NCBI RefSeq assembly: GCF_949987535.1
Contig: NC_080075.1
Coordinates: forward strand, 41,387,036 to 41,451,035
DNA length: 64,000 nucleotides
From: Balaenoptera acutorostrata
Lineage: Eukaryota; Chordata; Mammalia; Artiodactyla; Balaenopteridae
Direction: 5' to 3'
The translations under genes and the position numbers were made by a program. Of this stretch, positions 33,490 to 44,894 are shown in pieces; positions within the stretch are counted from its first letter, which is position 1, and each line of letters opens with the position of its first letter. The notes below the pieces were generated by a model, which did not search any database, was not told where the DNA came from, and saw only the letters and a list, made by a program, of their open reading frames with translations.

Positions 33490-33915
33490 GTATGAAAATC
33501 CACTCAAGCACCCAAGCGAGAAACCCTAGTCTTCTTTATTACCTCCTTGTCTTCCATCTTCTTGCCTGCTTAAATGTATACCAAGTTACTTCATTTCTAC
33601 TCCTGTAATGCTCCATGTATCCATTCCCATTTTTCATCCCCACTGGCACTACCCTAGGTAAGGCGTTCATCATTTTCTTGCCTGTAACGTTTTAATGATT
33701 TTCTAACTATACTCTGAATTCAGTAGCTTTCTGCTCTCAGTCTTTTCTCCATAATGCCACCAGAACTATGGTCTTAAAGCCCAGATATGATCATACCATT
33801 TTTCTCTTCAAAAGAGCAGCAATACATCATTCCTATTTATTTCATGTCATTTATTGGGTGCCTCGTATGGCTAGGTGCAAGAGATGCACTGGTGAGTTAT
33901 GATAAAGGGAGCATT
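33490..33915 (+). repeat. L2 LINE relic
   Basis: 'CATTTTCTTGCCTGTAACG', 'CACCAGAACTATGGTCTTAAAGC' and 'ATATGATCATACCATTTTTCTC' follow the L2 3' region. A short tail-like piece in reverse orientation ('TTATTGGGTGCCTCGTATGG') follows at 33850-33900. Confidence 0.55.
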
Positions 33916-33931
33916 TAAAATTAGGGGTGAG

Positions 33932-34223
33932 GGGGCTTCCCTGGTGGCGCAGTGGTTGAGAATCTGCCTGCTAATGCAGGGTACACGGGTTCGAGCCCTG
34001 GTCTGGGAAGATCCCACATGCCACGGAGCAACTGGGCCCGTGAACCACAATTACTGAGCCTGCGCATCTGGAGCCTGTGCTCCGCAAGAGAGGCCGCGAT
34101 AGTGAGAGGCCCGCGCACCGCGATGAAGAGTGGCCCCCGCTAGCCACAGCTTGAGAAAGCCCGCGCACAGAAATGAAGACCCAACACAGCCATAAAAATA
34201 AATAAGTAAATAAATAAATAAAT
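33932..34223 (+). mobile_element. CHR-type SINE, type A (first of a same-site pair)
   Basis: Intact head and B box, (AAAT)n tail. TSD AAAATTAGGGGTGAG at 33917-33931, with AAATTAGGGGTGAG at 34224-34237. The right copy is at the same time the left TSD of the next SINE. Confidence 0.96.
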
Positions 34224-34237
34224 AAATTAGGGGTGAG

Positions 34238-34505
34238 GGACTTCCCTGGTGGTCCAGCAGGTAAGACTCCATGCTGCCAATGCAGGGGGCCCTGGGTTCG
34301 ATCCCTGGTCAGGGAACTAGATCCCATATGCATGCCACAACTAAGAGTCCGCATGCTGCAACTAAGAAGTCCATGTGCCGCAACTAAGGATCCTGCATGC
34401 CACAATTAAAACATGCCACAATGAAGATCCCACGTGCCACAACTAAGACCCAGCGCAGCCAAAATAAATAAATAAATAAATATTTTAAAAAATAATTTAA
34501 AAAAT
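34238..34505 (+). mobile_element. Short-head SINE with alternative body (second of the pair)
   Basis: Head GGACTTCCCTGGTGGTCCAG, B box GGGTTCGATCCC, then a body of repeated CAACTAAG modules quite unlike types A and B; called type C here. TSD AAATTAGGGGTGAG at 34224-34237 and AAAATTAGGGGTGA at 34506-34519. Confidence 0.95.
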
Positions 34506-34519
34506 AAAATTAGGGGTGA

Positions 34520-34885
34520 AAAAAATCAAATGGCCAAAACAAAATGAAAAGATGCTCAAGAATGAAATGTTATTTTTCTCCTATGAGATTGGCAAAGATT
34601 AAAAAGAATGAAAATGCCCAATGTTGGCAGATATGTGGGAAAATAAGCAACCTCATCCCTTATTGGTGCAAGTATTAATAGATACAGACTTTTTGGAGGG
34701 CAATTTAGCAATACCTGTTAAAACTTTAATAATACCCATTTGTCCTAACGATGGTTCTCTCTGGGGTTGTGGAATTATGAGATACTAACTCTCTACTTTT
34801 CACAGTGTTTTTCACTACTTTTCACAATATTTAATGTTTATAATGTATATATTTTTATGTTTCAATTTGAAAAAATGAAGACACA
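34520..34885 (+). repeat. Old L1 3' end
   Basis: 'AATGAAATGTTATTTTTCTCCTATGAGATTGGCAAAG' and 'GGCAATTTAGCAATACC' are a diverged ORF2 C-terminus, followed by 3' UTR text. The two SINEs above lie at its left edge. Confidence 0.7.
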
Positions 34886-34919
34886 AAATGGAAAAAATTA
34901 TCTTTCTTTGACAGATTCA

Positions 34920-35500
34920 CACTTCTAGGTTAACCTTCAAGAATGCTCAAAATGAGTCCCTAGCCCAATTCCAGCCCCACATTCTGCCACTCCCATTCAC
35001 CCAGGACTACCCCAGGTAGTGCTTTTCACTCCTGTCTGCCTCTGCTGTTCCTCTTTTTTTTTTAAATTTATTTATTCATATTTTATTTATTTGGTTGTGC
35101 CGGGTCTTAGTTGCAGCAGGCCGGCTCCTTAGTTGTAGCATGCAAACTCTTAGTTGTGGCATGCATGTGGGGTCTAATTCCCTGACCAGGGATCAAATCC
35201 AGGCTCCCTGCATTGGGAGCGTGGAGTCTTAACCATTGCGCCACCAGGGAAGTCCCTGCCTCTGATGTTCCTCTAACTGGAATGCCTCCCCTTCCTCTAT
35301 TAATCAAAACAGTACTCATCTTCCTAAAAGAACTCAGAATCATTTGCCTTTCTTTTTGAAGCTTGTCCTCCCATCTGATTTACATTGCCCCTCCTTGGTG
35401 CTAAGAGGGGAGTTTGTTTATACCTCTAGCAGGACACGTTGGCTTGCATTGTTGTTACTTGTGTCTGGTGTCTCCCTTACCATCATTTTTTCTCCATTTC
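34920..35500 (+). repeat. L2-like relic, split by a SINE
   Basis: 'TGTTCCTCTAACTGGAATGCCTCCCC' and 'TTGTTACTTGTGTCTGGTGTCTCCC' resemble L2. Highly diverged. Confidence 0.45.
35055..35255 (-). mobile_element. Type C SINE
   Basis: Antisense. Body of CTTAGTTG modules (reverse of CAACTAAG) and head ending GCCACCAGGGAAGTCCC. TSD CTGCCTCTGCTGTTCCTCT / CTGCCTCTGATGTTCCTCT, one mismatch in 19. Confidence 0.95.
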
Positions 35501-35519
35501 ATCAGCCTTTTCTGTGAAA

Positions 35520-36964
35520 TAAATGTTTATTTCAAAATATTTATTCAGAGTCTTGTATGTTCCATACCTAAATCCACTCTTAAACTATACATTTGTGAAC
35601 AATTACCTTCAAGTCACAAATGCTATTTTGTATTAATTTGTATTTGAAGAGAGTGCAGGAATTAATTAAACATGTCTGTAGATGCCTGGTGTTTATTCAC
35701 TGACAATGAGCCGGAATTATTACCTCACTTTAAGCCTTTCTCTGGTGATTTGTTTACAGAGAGTTGTGCTAAATAGCTGAATTGTTGTCATGACCCTTTG
35801 CCTAGATCTTTTCAAAACAGTCATTAGACTTGAGTTTTACATAACAAAAACACACACAAAATCTCATAACCAGGAGAGATACTGAAAACAATTCTTAGAA
35901 TTTTAAGCTTGCACATGCTTTAAGATTGGGTTTACACTGATGGGCATAGCACATGATTTTGTAACTCAACAGTAATTAAATCTGACCATTTGTAAGTGCT
36001 GAAGTGTGTATGGTTGCCAAATTGTGATAACGTGTAAAATAAATAACCTTAAATGAACTTGATCAATAGGGATCCTTGCAGTAAATCAAAGAATTAACCA
36101 CTTTTTGCTGTTTTGGTGACTACACAGTTTCAGGTCCCCAAGTGGGAGTAGCTCTTAAAGCTAAAGTGGCAGCTCCATTATCATTTGTAAATTTCCACTA
36201 ACAAGCCAGGCTGGCAGCGGCTGCTGGCTGCAAGGGCTGTGACCTTTCTAACAGCATAGTATTAGTCATTGTTTTGTTTATGAGCATCTATATATGCCAT
36301 GGAAGTTCTGGGGCCAGAGTTTCAGAAAAAGAAAACTGAAACTAAGAAGGAAATCAAAAGCAAAATGCCTAAAACTACTTCTTTAGCCCTTTCTTTATGA
36401 TCTCAGGACTTCAGGGACCTTGAAAGATTGATTTCCTCTCACTCAAGTTTCTTATAAAATTAGCTTTGGCTCATGCATCTGTAACACAGTAGTTAATTTT
36501 ACAAGATAAGCAGTACAGGGGAAATGTATCTGAGGGGAAAATCCAGTGCTGGAAGCTCAAGAGACACTTATAAGGTCACAGAACAAAGCTGGTAAGTGAA
36601 GTGGTCCTACTAGAGACCTGCAAATAGCAAAGGATCTGCTTCAGGTTAATTTCAGTGTATCTTTCATCACACTTCACTTTTCTTCTCAGCCAGCATTAAC
36701 TGTAAGTGGACCTTACTCAACCTGTCCTGTGAGAACCATTTGAATCACTCAGCCAAAGAGCAATTGTGGTTTAAGTCGTGAAGTTTGAACTTTGCATGTT
36801 AGCATCTACTTACCTGTAATGGTCCTGGAGGCTGTAGTAGCCACGGCAATGACTATTAACCAGTTCTTCCTGTTCACAGCTACTTATGCCATTCCTAGAG
36901 ACTAAATGTGCTTTCAGATAAGCACCATGGGCTACCTGAGCAGGAAGGTATATTACAATCTTTT
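35520..36964. other. Apparently single-copy block
   Basis: About 1.4 kb with no recognisable repeat, one of the longest such stretches. It contains an ISRE-like AAAACTGAAACT at 36333-36344. No splice-flanked ORF recognised. Could hold regulatory or intronic sequence. Confidence 0.45.
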
Positions 36965-37105
36965 AAATTCAATCTCTCACTTTATAAGAGGGGGTGCCTG
37001 AGGCTCAGCTCAGAAAGATCAAGCAGGTTCTTTGGGAGCAGAGCTGGAATTAGAACCATGTGTCTCAACTAATCTAGGTTCCTAATCTAGAGCTCTTTAT
37101 ACTCA
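36965..37105 (-). repeat. MIR SINE relic
   Basis: 'CACTTTATAAGAGGGGGTGCCTGAGGC' and 'GAGCAGAGCTGGAATTAGAACC' are antisense MIR. Confidence 0.7.
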
Positions 37106-37699
37106 CAGTGACTCAACACCAGAATAATTTCTCACTTTTATAGTCAGAGAAAGACTCTGTGAATTAATTAATCTTTTTATTTGGATTTGTTAATCTTTTA
37201 AAATATGCAGAAGACTCATTTAACTTCAATACTGTATATGTCAGTACTGGGAGAATGCTTACAAAGAAGCATGTTGGAGATGTCTTCTAAAACAATTTGA
37301 TGGGACTGGCCTGTAAAACTGCTCAATGATCCACAAGCTACGAATTTTCAAAAGAACATTAACTAGAACTATTAAATTTCCACCTGATTATCAAAGTGCT
37401 GTGGCGCTCAACTTGCTTCAACAAAATTCCCTTCAAGTCAGTCAAATCACTAGGGATTGTCTCTGTTGCACTCCAAGTGGGTGCAGCACCTCAACAGGAG
37501 AGTTCAGAGGGACACAGAATTCCTGTGGAACACACAGGACTACTTATGCTCACCTTCTCTTGATACTTTCTCCCTAATACATGGAACTGGCATTTCCCAA
37601 GTGAGTCCCTTAGAATGTTAACTTGGATTTGAAAAAATGGTTCCATGATCAAGTAAATTTAAGAAACATAGTTCACTTGGTTTCTGTTATTATGCTAAT
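37106..37699. other. Unassigned sequence
   Basis: No repeat recognised. An 83-codon ORF at 37326-37577 has no recognisable features. Confidence 0.4.
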
Positions 37700-37840
37700 T
37701 TGATTATTTATTCATTCAACAAATTTTTTTTTCAGTGTCTACTATGTTCAGGCACCGTTTGGGGGGCTTAGGATACAGGGGTGAACTAAAAGGACACACA
37801 TCTCTGCTCTCATGGAACTTAAAGACAATTCGGTGAATGT
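37700..37840 (-). repeat. L2 3' end, antisense
   Basis: 'TTATTCATTCAACAAATTT', 'GTGTCTACTATGTTCAGGCACC', 'GGATACAGGGGTGAAC' and 'CTCTGCTCTCATGGAAC' in order. Confidence 0.75.
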
Positions 37841-38419
37841 AGCTTTCTCCTTCTGTTGAATTAATTCTTAGGTTAATGCCCTCTTAAGAATTAATACTTA
37901 AGTTAAATTACCAGGAATGGAACAATGAATTACATAATTAATAATTTGCAATAATAATAAGCTCTATGAAGGAAAAACCCAAAGTGCTATGGGAAGATAA
38001 AAATAAGAGGATTTGTTAGGAACTTGGTACCAGAATCTCTTGTGGAGGGTTGCTCGCCTTGATGAGATTCCGAATCTGGCTGTGGGCAGGGAGAACTTGG
38101 TATGTTGAAAGCCCCTCCTGATGCTTCCAGTCCCTTCCATTGCCCTCCCTTTCCTTCATGAGAACCCTACACCACACCTCAGAGCTCCATTCCTGGGCAG
38201 AGCAAAAACCCAGCACAGCCAGCTGCTGTGGCCTCAGGCTCTTCCTCCCTCCCTAGGAGTTCTAGATGAGCAACAAGCAGCAATGGGCCCTGAAAGCAGA
38301 GCCAAGTGATGGAAATTTAGTCAGGAGGAAGTGACTCAAGGCTCTCACCATTAAAGACTGACATTTCCTTTAAACTTGACAACTAACTAAACTTTTTCTG
38401 AAATGTAAAAAATACTTAT
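37841..38419. other. Unassigned sequence
   Basis: No repeat or exon recognised. Confidence 0.4.
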
Positions 38420-38500
38420 TTTTGTGACAAAAACCATGAGTGTTCGTGATCTTTGATTCAGCAATCCCCCTCCTAGGAATTTAACTTAAGAATTAATTCA

Positions 38501-38788
38501 GGGGGGCTTCCCTGGTGGCGCAGTGGTTGAGAATCTGCCTGCCAATGCAGGGGACACAGGTTCGAGCCCTGGTCTGGGAAGATCCCACGTGCCACAGAGC
38601 ATCTAGGCCTGTGAGCCACAATTACTGAGCCTGCGCATCTGGAGCCTGTGCTCTGCAACAAGAGAGGCCGCGATAGTGAGAGGCCCGCGCACCACGATGA
38701 AGAGTGGCCCCCACTTCCACAACTAGAGAAAACCCTCACACAGAAACGAAGACCCAACACAGCCATAAATAAATAAACAAACAAACAA
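38501..38788 (+). mobile_element. CHR-type SINE, type A (left of a same-site pair)
   Basis: Head GGGGGGCTTCCCTGGTGGCG, B box AGGTTCGAGCC, tail of (AAAT)n and (ACAA)n. TSD AATTAATTCA at 38491-38500 and 38792-38801. Confidence 0.96.
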
Positions 38789-38801
38789 AAAAATTAATTC
38801 A

Positions 38802-39162
38802 GGGCTTCCCTGGTGGCGCAGTGGTTGAGAACCCGCCTGCCAACACAGGGGACACGGGTTCAATCCCTGGTCCGGGAAGATCCCACGTGCCACGGAGCAA
38901 CTAAGCCCGTGTGCCACAACTACTGAGCCTGCGCTCTAGAGCCCGTGAGCCACAACTACTGAGCCTGCATGCCGCATCTACTGAAGCCCACACGCCTAGA
39001 GCCCATGCTCCACAATAAGAGAAGCAACTGCAATGAGAAGTCTGCGCACCGCAACGAAGAGTAGCCCCCACTCACCGCAACTAGAGAAAGCCTGTGTGCA
39101 GCAACAAAGACCGAACTCAACCAAAAATAAATAAATAAAATGAATGAATTTATTTAAAAAAA
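38802..39162 (+). mobile_element. CHR-type SINE, type B (right of a same-site pair)
   Basis: Full-length. Downstream target copy AAGAATTAATTCA at 39163-39175 equals the outermost left copy at 38488-38500, while the middle copy lacks the G. This fits type B landing first and type A later at its left edge. Confidence 0.96.
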
Positions 39163-39480
39163 AAGAATTAATTCAACAGAAGAATAAAGCCACATACACC
39201 AAGTTGGTAGTTGTAATGTTAAATACAGTAACAAGGGGATAAAAGCAGACAATCTAAATATTCTACGGTTGGGAAACTGTTAGACTGTGGTATATTAACT
39301 TGTGGCCATTATGTCAACTTTAGAGAAATATGAAGTAACAGCAAGTAAAAGGCAGAATACAAAGTTGTACATTAAAGAATACAAGCTATATAAAAATGGG
39401 TATGCAAAACACAAATGACAAGATTAAATGGAAAAGTGGAATCAATTTGCTAAGGTGGTAGGAAAACAGGATAGAAACCC

Positions 39481-40100
39481 ATCATGAACTGACTTAAGCA
39501 AAAAGGAAAAAATTCACTGGCTCAAATAACCAAGTCTTGGGTAGAGCAGGGCTGGCACTGGCCTTGCCAGTCTTGAAAGAGGGACAAATATTGCGGTCAG
39601 GACTTTGTCTGCCTCTCTCCTCACTTCCCTCTGCAACAAAGCCTCTTTTCTCTCAAACCTCTTCCCAAAATAAGGAGATCTTCATCTCCCTAAGATGAGT
39701 TTAGATCCCTCTACACACATTCTTAATATATTCCAACTAGGATGAAAGTGCTTGCTCAGCTCCAGTTTAAGAACAATTCTGGGGAAGAGTTGGGATTGGA
39801 CTGGCTTCAGTCATGTGCCCATCCCTGGACCAACAATGGCTAAGCTACCATGATTAGTACCAACCTCTCAACCAGCCATGCGATCAAGGAATATGGATCA
39901 CTTAAGAAGCTGGTAACTTCCATTAGGCTACTGTGTCTGGAGGAAGAGGAAAGCATTTCCCTGAAAGGAGAGAGGTGCTGCTCCAAGTGAAAATTAATTG
40001 GCCCATTGTTCAATCTAACATTTTAGAAAGATGTCTTATTCTCTTAGTACCACTCCCAATAACGTTGTGATTTCCTAATGCAACATGCTTTATTTTAACG
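39481..40100. repeat. Unresolved old interspersed repeat
   Basis: 'AAGCAAAAAGGAAAAAATTCACTGGCTC' and 'CAGTCATGTGCCCATCCCTGGACCAACAA' recall a common mammalian old repeat that I cannot name. No ORF. Confidence 0.35.
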
Positions 40101-40104
40101 CCAC

Positions 40105-40235
40105 ATAGTACAGTAAAAAGAGCACTACATTGAATGCCAGGAAAATGGATTCTCCTAGCTCTACCATGAATCAGCTGTGTGTCTTTAAGCTAGTCCTTAA
40201 ATCTCTCTGATTTCAGTTTCTTCATCCCTGCCAGA
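40105..40235 (+). repeat. MIR SINE relic
   Basis: 'AGTACAGTAAAAAGAGCACTACATTGAATGCC', 'ATCAGCTGTGTGTCTTTAAGC' and 'TTCAGTTTCTTCATCCC' are sense MIR in order. Confidence 0.75.
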
Positions 40236-40735
40236 ATACTGTCAACTCCATGAGGGCAGAAACCAAGTCTATCTGAAATGGAGATTTGCACTTGGGAAAA
40301 ACTGTGGGGGCTTGGGTTAGGCAGAGGAAGAAGTTGAAGAAGTTGAACTATGATATGGTTGCCAAAAGGCCTCAGTTGGTCCCACAGGAAACTCTGGGCT
40401 TAGGATGGCCTTTCAGAGTAGTCACAGCTTCCAGTGAGTGGGTCTACTTCATACATCCGTATAGACTGGATGTGTGCTATCCCTAGGGATGGACAGTAAA
40501 CTTGGGCAAGGCAGTTGCTTGAGTCTCAGGTTAATTCCTGGAGATGGATTCAGCTAAAAGCTGTTGGCAGCCAACACCCCCAGCTCCTGGGAGAATGAGT
40601 GCCTTGGTCCTGAAGGATGGCAGCACAATACAGCATCCACTACAATCAACATATTCACAGCACCAATAGGTACAGTGCCTGGCACAGGGTAGGTGCTCAT
40701 TAAATATTTGTAAAATGAATAAATTATATAACATA
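40236..40735 (+). repeat. L2 3' end pieces around unassigned sequence
   Basis: 'CTCCATGAGGGCAGAAACC' at 40249 and 'GTGCCTGGCACAGGGTAGGTGCTCATTAAATATTTG' at 40675 are parts of an L2 3' end separated by about 400 bp of unassigned sequence. Confidence 0.6.
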
Positions 40736-41004
40736 GAAGGTGTGGATTAGATAATCCCTTTTAGCGATATTGTGTACATCTATTTGTCTCCTGGAGGATA
40801 TGTGGGAAAGGTGGTAAATCAAAATCCTCACAGTTTTTGTTATTATTGTTTTTAAATAAAGGAATGGAGATAGGAATAGGAGAAGAATATCTATTAAAAT
40901 TAATGTTGACTGACCTGTTTAGCTAGAAAAGATAAAGCATTTTTTGTGATTGAGTTAATAGTAGAAAGCATTAAGGAAGCAATGACTATAGACATTACAT
41001 AGAG

Positions 41005-41220
41005 TCAAACTGTGCCCTCCAGTACAGTAGCTGCTAGTCACTGGAGGATAATTTAAACAAATTAAAATTCAATGAAATTTAAAATTTGTTTCCTCAGTCA
41101 CACTAGCCACATTTCAAGTGCTCAGTAGCCATCTGTGGCTATTGGCTACCACATTAAACAGTGGAGATACAAAGCATTTTCATCATCGTAGGAAGTTCTA
41201 TTGAACAGCACTGGTCTACA
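41005..41220. mobile_element. hAT-Charlie MITE (MER-type)
   Basis: 'AGCTGCTAGTCACTGGAGG', 'CACACTAGCCACATTTCAAGTGCTCAGTAGCC', 'GTGGCTATTGGCTACC' and 'AAGTTCTATTGAACAGCACTGG' match a common MER3-like non-autonomous element. The family name is tentative. Confidence 0.65.
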
Positions 41221-41224
41221 CTGA

Positions 41225-41645
41225 ATAGTTGTGTTCTTTTCCTCCATTCAGAAAAATCTAATTTACTCTCATGAATTTTGCTGCTCATTATTGTGACAGT
41301 GCTGGAAAGGGAGCAAAATTTTTAAAGGCTTGAGTGAAAAAGGATTGCCCCATATCCAAGTTTCTTCTTGGAAATCCAAGTAGTACAGGACAATCCCCAA
41401 ATGGAATAAATATTTGTTGTCATTTTATGCTGTTCCTGCCAGCTGGATCATCTGGGTGTAAGCAGGACAGAAGGCCCTGGGCTTCTGAAGTGAGCTTTAC
41501 TCCTGGCTCCCCACAGCCAGTGAGACACGACTGCTCTTTCAAGGCTCAAACTGTCAAGATTTAGACATTCAACAACCAGAGTTGTGTTCTTTTTAAAATG
41601 CCTCCTAGAATCTAGGCATTAGCCCAGATGTAATGTTGTCTCTTT
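41225..41645. other. Unassigned sequence
   Basis: No repeat recognised. Confidence 0.4.
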
Positions 41646-41649
41646 CTTT

Positions 41650-42840
41650 ATTAATTTTTTGACCTCTTATATTATTGAAAATTTTGAACATATACAAAAG
41701 TAGCAGATTCATGTAATGAATTCCCAAGTACCCACCAAGCAGTTTTAATAATGATCAAATCAGAGCCTATCTTGTTTCATTTATATCCCTACTCCCTCTC
41801 TCCATCAGCATTAACTTGAAGCAAACTCCAGATACCATATCATTTCATCTGTAAATATTTTCCTATGTATCTCTAAAAGATAGGGATGCCTTTAAAAAAT
41901 TATATTAACCACAATATCATTATAATGCCTAAAAAACCCTAATAATTCCTTAATATCTTCAAGTACGCAGTCATCCAAACAAGGTCCATACAATGCAATG
42001 GTTGAGGTATCCTTTTACATCTTTAAATCTGTAAGTGCTCTTCCATCTCTCTTTTTCTTTCTCACAACTTTATGTAGAGGAAATCAAGTCTTCTATCCTG
42101 TAAAGTCTTCCATAGCCTGGACTTTGCTCATTGCATACCCATGGTATAATTTAATATGTTCCTCTTTCCCCTTTATTTCCTGTATATGGGTAGTTGGACC
42201 CAGAGGCTTGTAAGACATTTTTATACATTGTATTGTATCCTTCTATTTGGTTGAAGTATCAGATAATGATGTGATCAGTCATTGCTAATAATTGCCTAGA
42301 ACCATTAATTCATTTTAGGCAATAAACCCGTGATATTCTAATTCTATCATTTTCTTCATTTACTAGCTGGAATATATCCATTAAAAAAAGATACTACCTC
42401 TCATTAACTATTCAGTTTTCCATAGGTAAACATAACATAGGAAAGGCAGAATAAATGTTTGATTTTTTTTCTCTTTATTACCAATTTTCAAAAGAATGAG
42501 CTGACTCCTTACCATCCTCTAGGAGATTAACAGTGAGTTTTTATTTTTATTTTCTTAGTATCAGAAGAGGTAAACACATCTGATGTGTTTTAATCTATTG
42601 TAGTTATTTTTCTTACACAAATTGTTCCATCTTTGGCCATTGGGAACATCTTCAAGTTGGCTCTGGAGCCCTTTTGACATGACCTCAATAGTCTTTGATA
42701 ATTTCTTTATTATCTAGTATAACAACATGTACCCACTTTCTAATCTGTTTGCTGTGATATTATCCCATATTCTCCTGCAAATACACCAGTCACTGATTGT
42801 GCAGTCTCAGAACCTGAGATATTTCTTATATAAGAACAAA
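41650..42840. repeat. Old interspersed repeat, probably LINE-derived
   Basis: 'ACATATACAAAAGTAGCAG', 'GAAGCAAACTCCAGATACCATATCATTTCATC', 'CCAAACAAGGTCCATACAATGCAATGGTTGAGG' and 'TTTCCTGTATATGGGTAGTTGGACCCAGAGGC' occur in the order of a widespread mammalian repeat. Family not assigned; the right limit is vague. Confidence 0.4.
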
Positions 42841-42879
42841 GAGAGGCAATCGTTACATCTTTAATACATTTTGAATAAT

Positions 42880-43500
42880 TTATATTCATTTATTTATCTA
42901 ACAAGTAGTTATTGAGAACTGGCAATGTATTAGGCACTAGCATAATTCTCAATCCAGCAGGAAAGACTGACAATAAAATTCTATAAATAGTTATATGTAA
43001 GTGTGCTATGGTGAAAAGGATTGTAAAAGAAAAGGAGAGGGTGCGATGAGGATATATAACACCTGGTCTAACGTGTTAGGGAAGGCTTTCCTGAGAAAGT
43101 CAGTGAGAAGTGCAAATTCAAAGAGTAAGTAGCATGATAGTAGCCTAGCAAAGGGGTAGAGACAGAGCAGCATGTGCAAAGTCTGAAGGGGGAAGATACT
43201 TATCACATTCAAGGAACTGAAAGGTCTCCGTGAGCAGGATGGTGGTAAGGAAGAGAAGGTACATGATGAAGCTGGAAATGCATGAGCGGAGGTCAAATCA
43301 CGCAGGGCCCTGTGGGTCACATTCAGGATTTTAGGCTTTCTTCTAAAAGGGATGGGAAGCCACTGGAGAGTTTTAAGAGAGATACAACACAATCAGATTT
43401 TTATGTTTCAACTCTAGCTGTTGTGTGGAGAGTGAACTGGTCAGGGCAAGAATGAAAATGAAAATTGGGGGTTATTACAGGTGAAAAATCACAGTGTCTT
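42880..43500 (-). repeat. Old LINE relic with L2-like end
   Basis: 'GTAGTTATTGAGAACTGGCAATG', 'GGGAAGGCTTTCCTGAG', 'AGCATGTGCAAAGTCTGAAGG' and 'GCAGGGCCCTGTGGGTC' form a widely seen string. A 128-codon antisense ORF lies within it but shows no known domain. Related pieces at 44570-44890 and 45560-46000. Confidence 0.5.
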
Positions 43501-43559
43501 GGACTAAGATGACAGTGGAAATAGAGGGAAGTAGACAGATTCCAGAGATTTATGGACAA

Positions 43560-44100
43560 CAAAAAGCCAGCTTCACGCTCAATGGGGAAACAATGGAAGC
43601 ATTCTCACTAGACACAGGAGCAAGACAAGATGTCCACTGTCACCACAGTTATCTAATATTGTTCTAGATGTGTTAGTCAATGCATTTGGCCAAGAAGAGG
43701 GAATTAGTGGTGTCAAAACTGGAAAGGAGGAGTTATAAAGTATCACTATTGATAAATATGATTATATATCTGGAAACCCCAAGAGCCCCAAATGGAAAAT
43801 CCATGATAAACAAAACAAGATTGTAATTAATGTATACAAACCAATAGCTTTTATGTACACGAATAGCAATCAGTTAGGTATAGTGGAAAAAACACTATTT
43901 ATAGTGGCAACAAAAACATAAAAATTCCCAGGAATAAGCTTACCAAGACATGCACAAGACCTATATGATGAAAACTTTAAAATGTTCCTCAGGAACACAA
44001 AAGAAGATTTGAACAGATGGAAAGGCCAGTAGTGTTCTTGGATAGGAAGTCAGAAGATTCAATCACAAGGTATCAATTCTCTCTACGTTAATCTCTACAT
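43560..44100 (+). repeat. L1M ORF2 fragment
   Basis: 'CATTCTCACTAGACACAGGAGCAAGACAAG' is the TGARQ motif region of reverse transcriptase; 'AGCTTACCAAGACATGC' follows further on. Stops and frameshifts throughout. Confidence 0.8.
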
Positions 44101-44120
44101 TTAGAAACAGATACATCTTT

Positions 44121-44456
44121 TTTGTTGTTGTTGTTATTATTATTATTATTTTTTTTGGCTGTGCTGGGTCTTTGCTGCTGCGCGCAGGCTTTCTCTAGTT
44201 GCAGTGAGCGGGTTCTACTCCTCGTTGCGGTGCGTGAGCTTCTCACTGTGGTGGCTTCTCTTGTTGTGGAGCACGGGCTCTAGGCGCGTGGGCCCCAGTA
44301 GTTGTGACTCACAAGCTCTAGAGTGCAAGCTCAGTAGTTGTGGCTCACAGGCTTAGTTGCTCCGCAGCATGTGGGATCTTCCCAGACCAGGGCTCGAACC
44401 CGTGTCCCCTGCATTGGCAGGTGGATTCTTAACCACTGCGCCACCAGGGAAGCCCC
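44121..44456 (-). mobile_element. CHR-type SINE, type B
   Basis: Antisense, with tail of (TTG)n then (TTA)n. Perfect 19-bp TSD TAGAAACAGATACATCTTT at 44102-44120 and 44457-44475. Confidence 0.97.
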
Positions 44457-44569
44457 TAGAAACAGATACATCTTTGATCACAATGGCAAACGTAGTTTGG
44501 GTCACTCTATATGTGAAAACAGAAACCAGGAGGTAGTGAGGGGCTGAAATGCAAAAGATAAGTAGATGA

Positions 44570-44890
44570 TGTTAGCTTAGTGTCTTTTTTATGGGAATAG
44601 AGATGGAACAGCACATGCAAGGGTCTGGGGGCTCAAAATACCTGTAACATTCAAGAACAGAAAGACCTGCATGAGGTGGACTGTGGTAAGGGAGGATGAG
44701 AGGGTATGGGAAGAAGCTGGAAAGAGAGTGAGTCCAGAAGGGTGAATAGAGAGTGAGGCAGTAGACACCAGGGAGGCAAGCAACTCTGTCAGGAAGACTA
44801 GCTGCTCAAGGGTGCTGGCTAGTGTTTCCTTCTTGAGGAAGGAAACCAGCCCCAACCTGGTTCCCTCTAAGTAAGAGGGTAGCACAGGGA
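44570..44890 (-). repeat. Fragment of the same old LINE-like family
   Basis: 'ACAGCACATGCAAGGGTCTGGGG' and 'AACATTCAAGAACAGAAAGACC' parallel the 43160-43240 text. Confidence 0.45.
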
Positions 44891-44894
44891 TTCT

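Larger units (their letters stand above)
38420..39480 (+). repeat. Old L1 3' end, split by two SINEs
   Basis: Left part 'GATCTTTGATTCAGCAATCCCCCTCCTAGG' is the PAIPLL region of ORF2. The right part from 39176 ('GTTAGACTGTGGTATATTAAC', 'ATACAAGCTATATAAAAATGGG') continues toward the L1 3' end. Confidence 0.75.

Noticed and set aside
33932..34505. CRISPR-like or satellite repeat array
   Set aside because: The regular CAACTAAG and CCACAACT modules are SINE body repeats within single elements, not spacer-separated direct repeats; a bacterial system is not expected in this genome.
43006..43392. 128-codon - strand ORF
   Set aside because: Lies inside an old LINE-like relic; composition is not protein-like beyond a serine- and leucine-rich bias.
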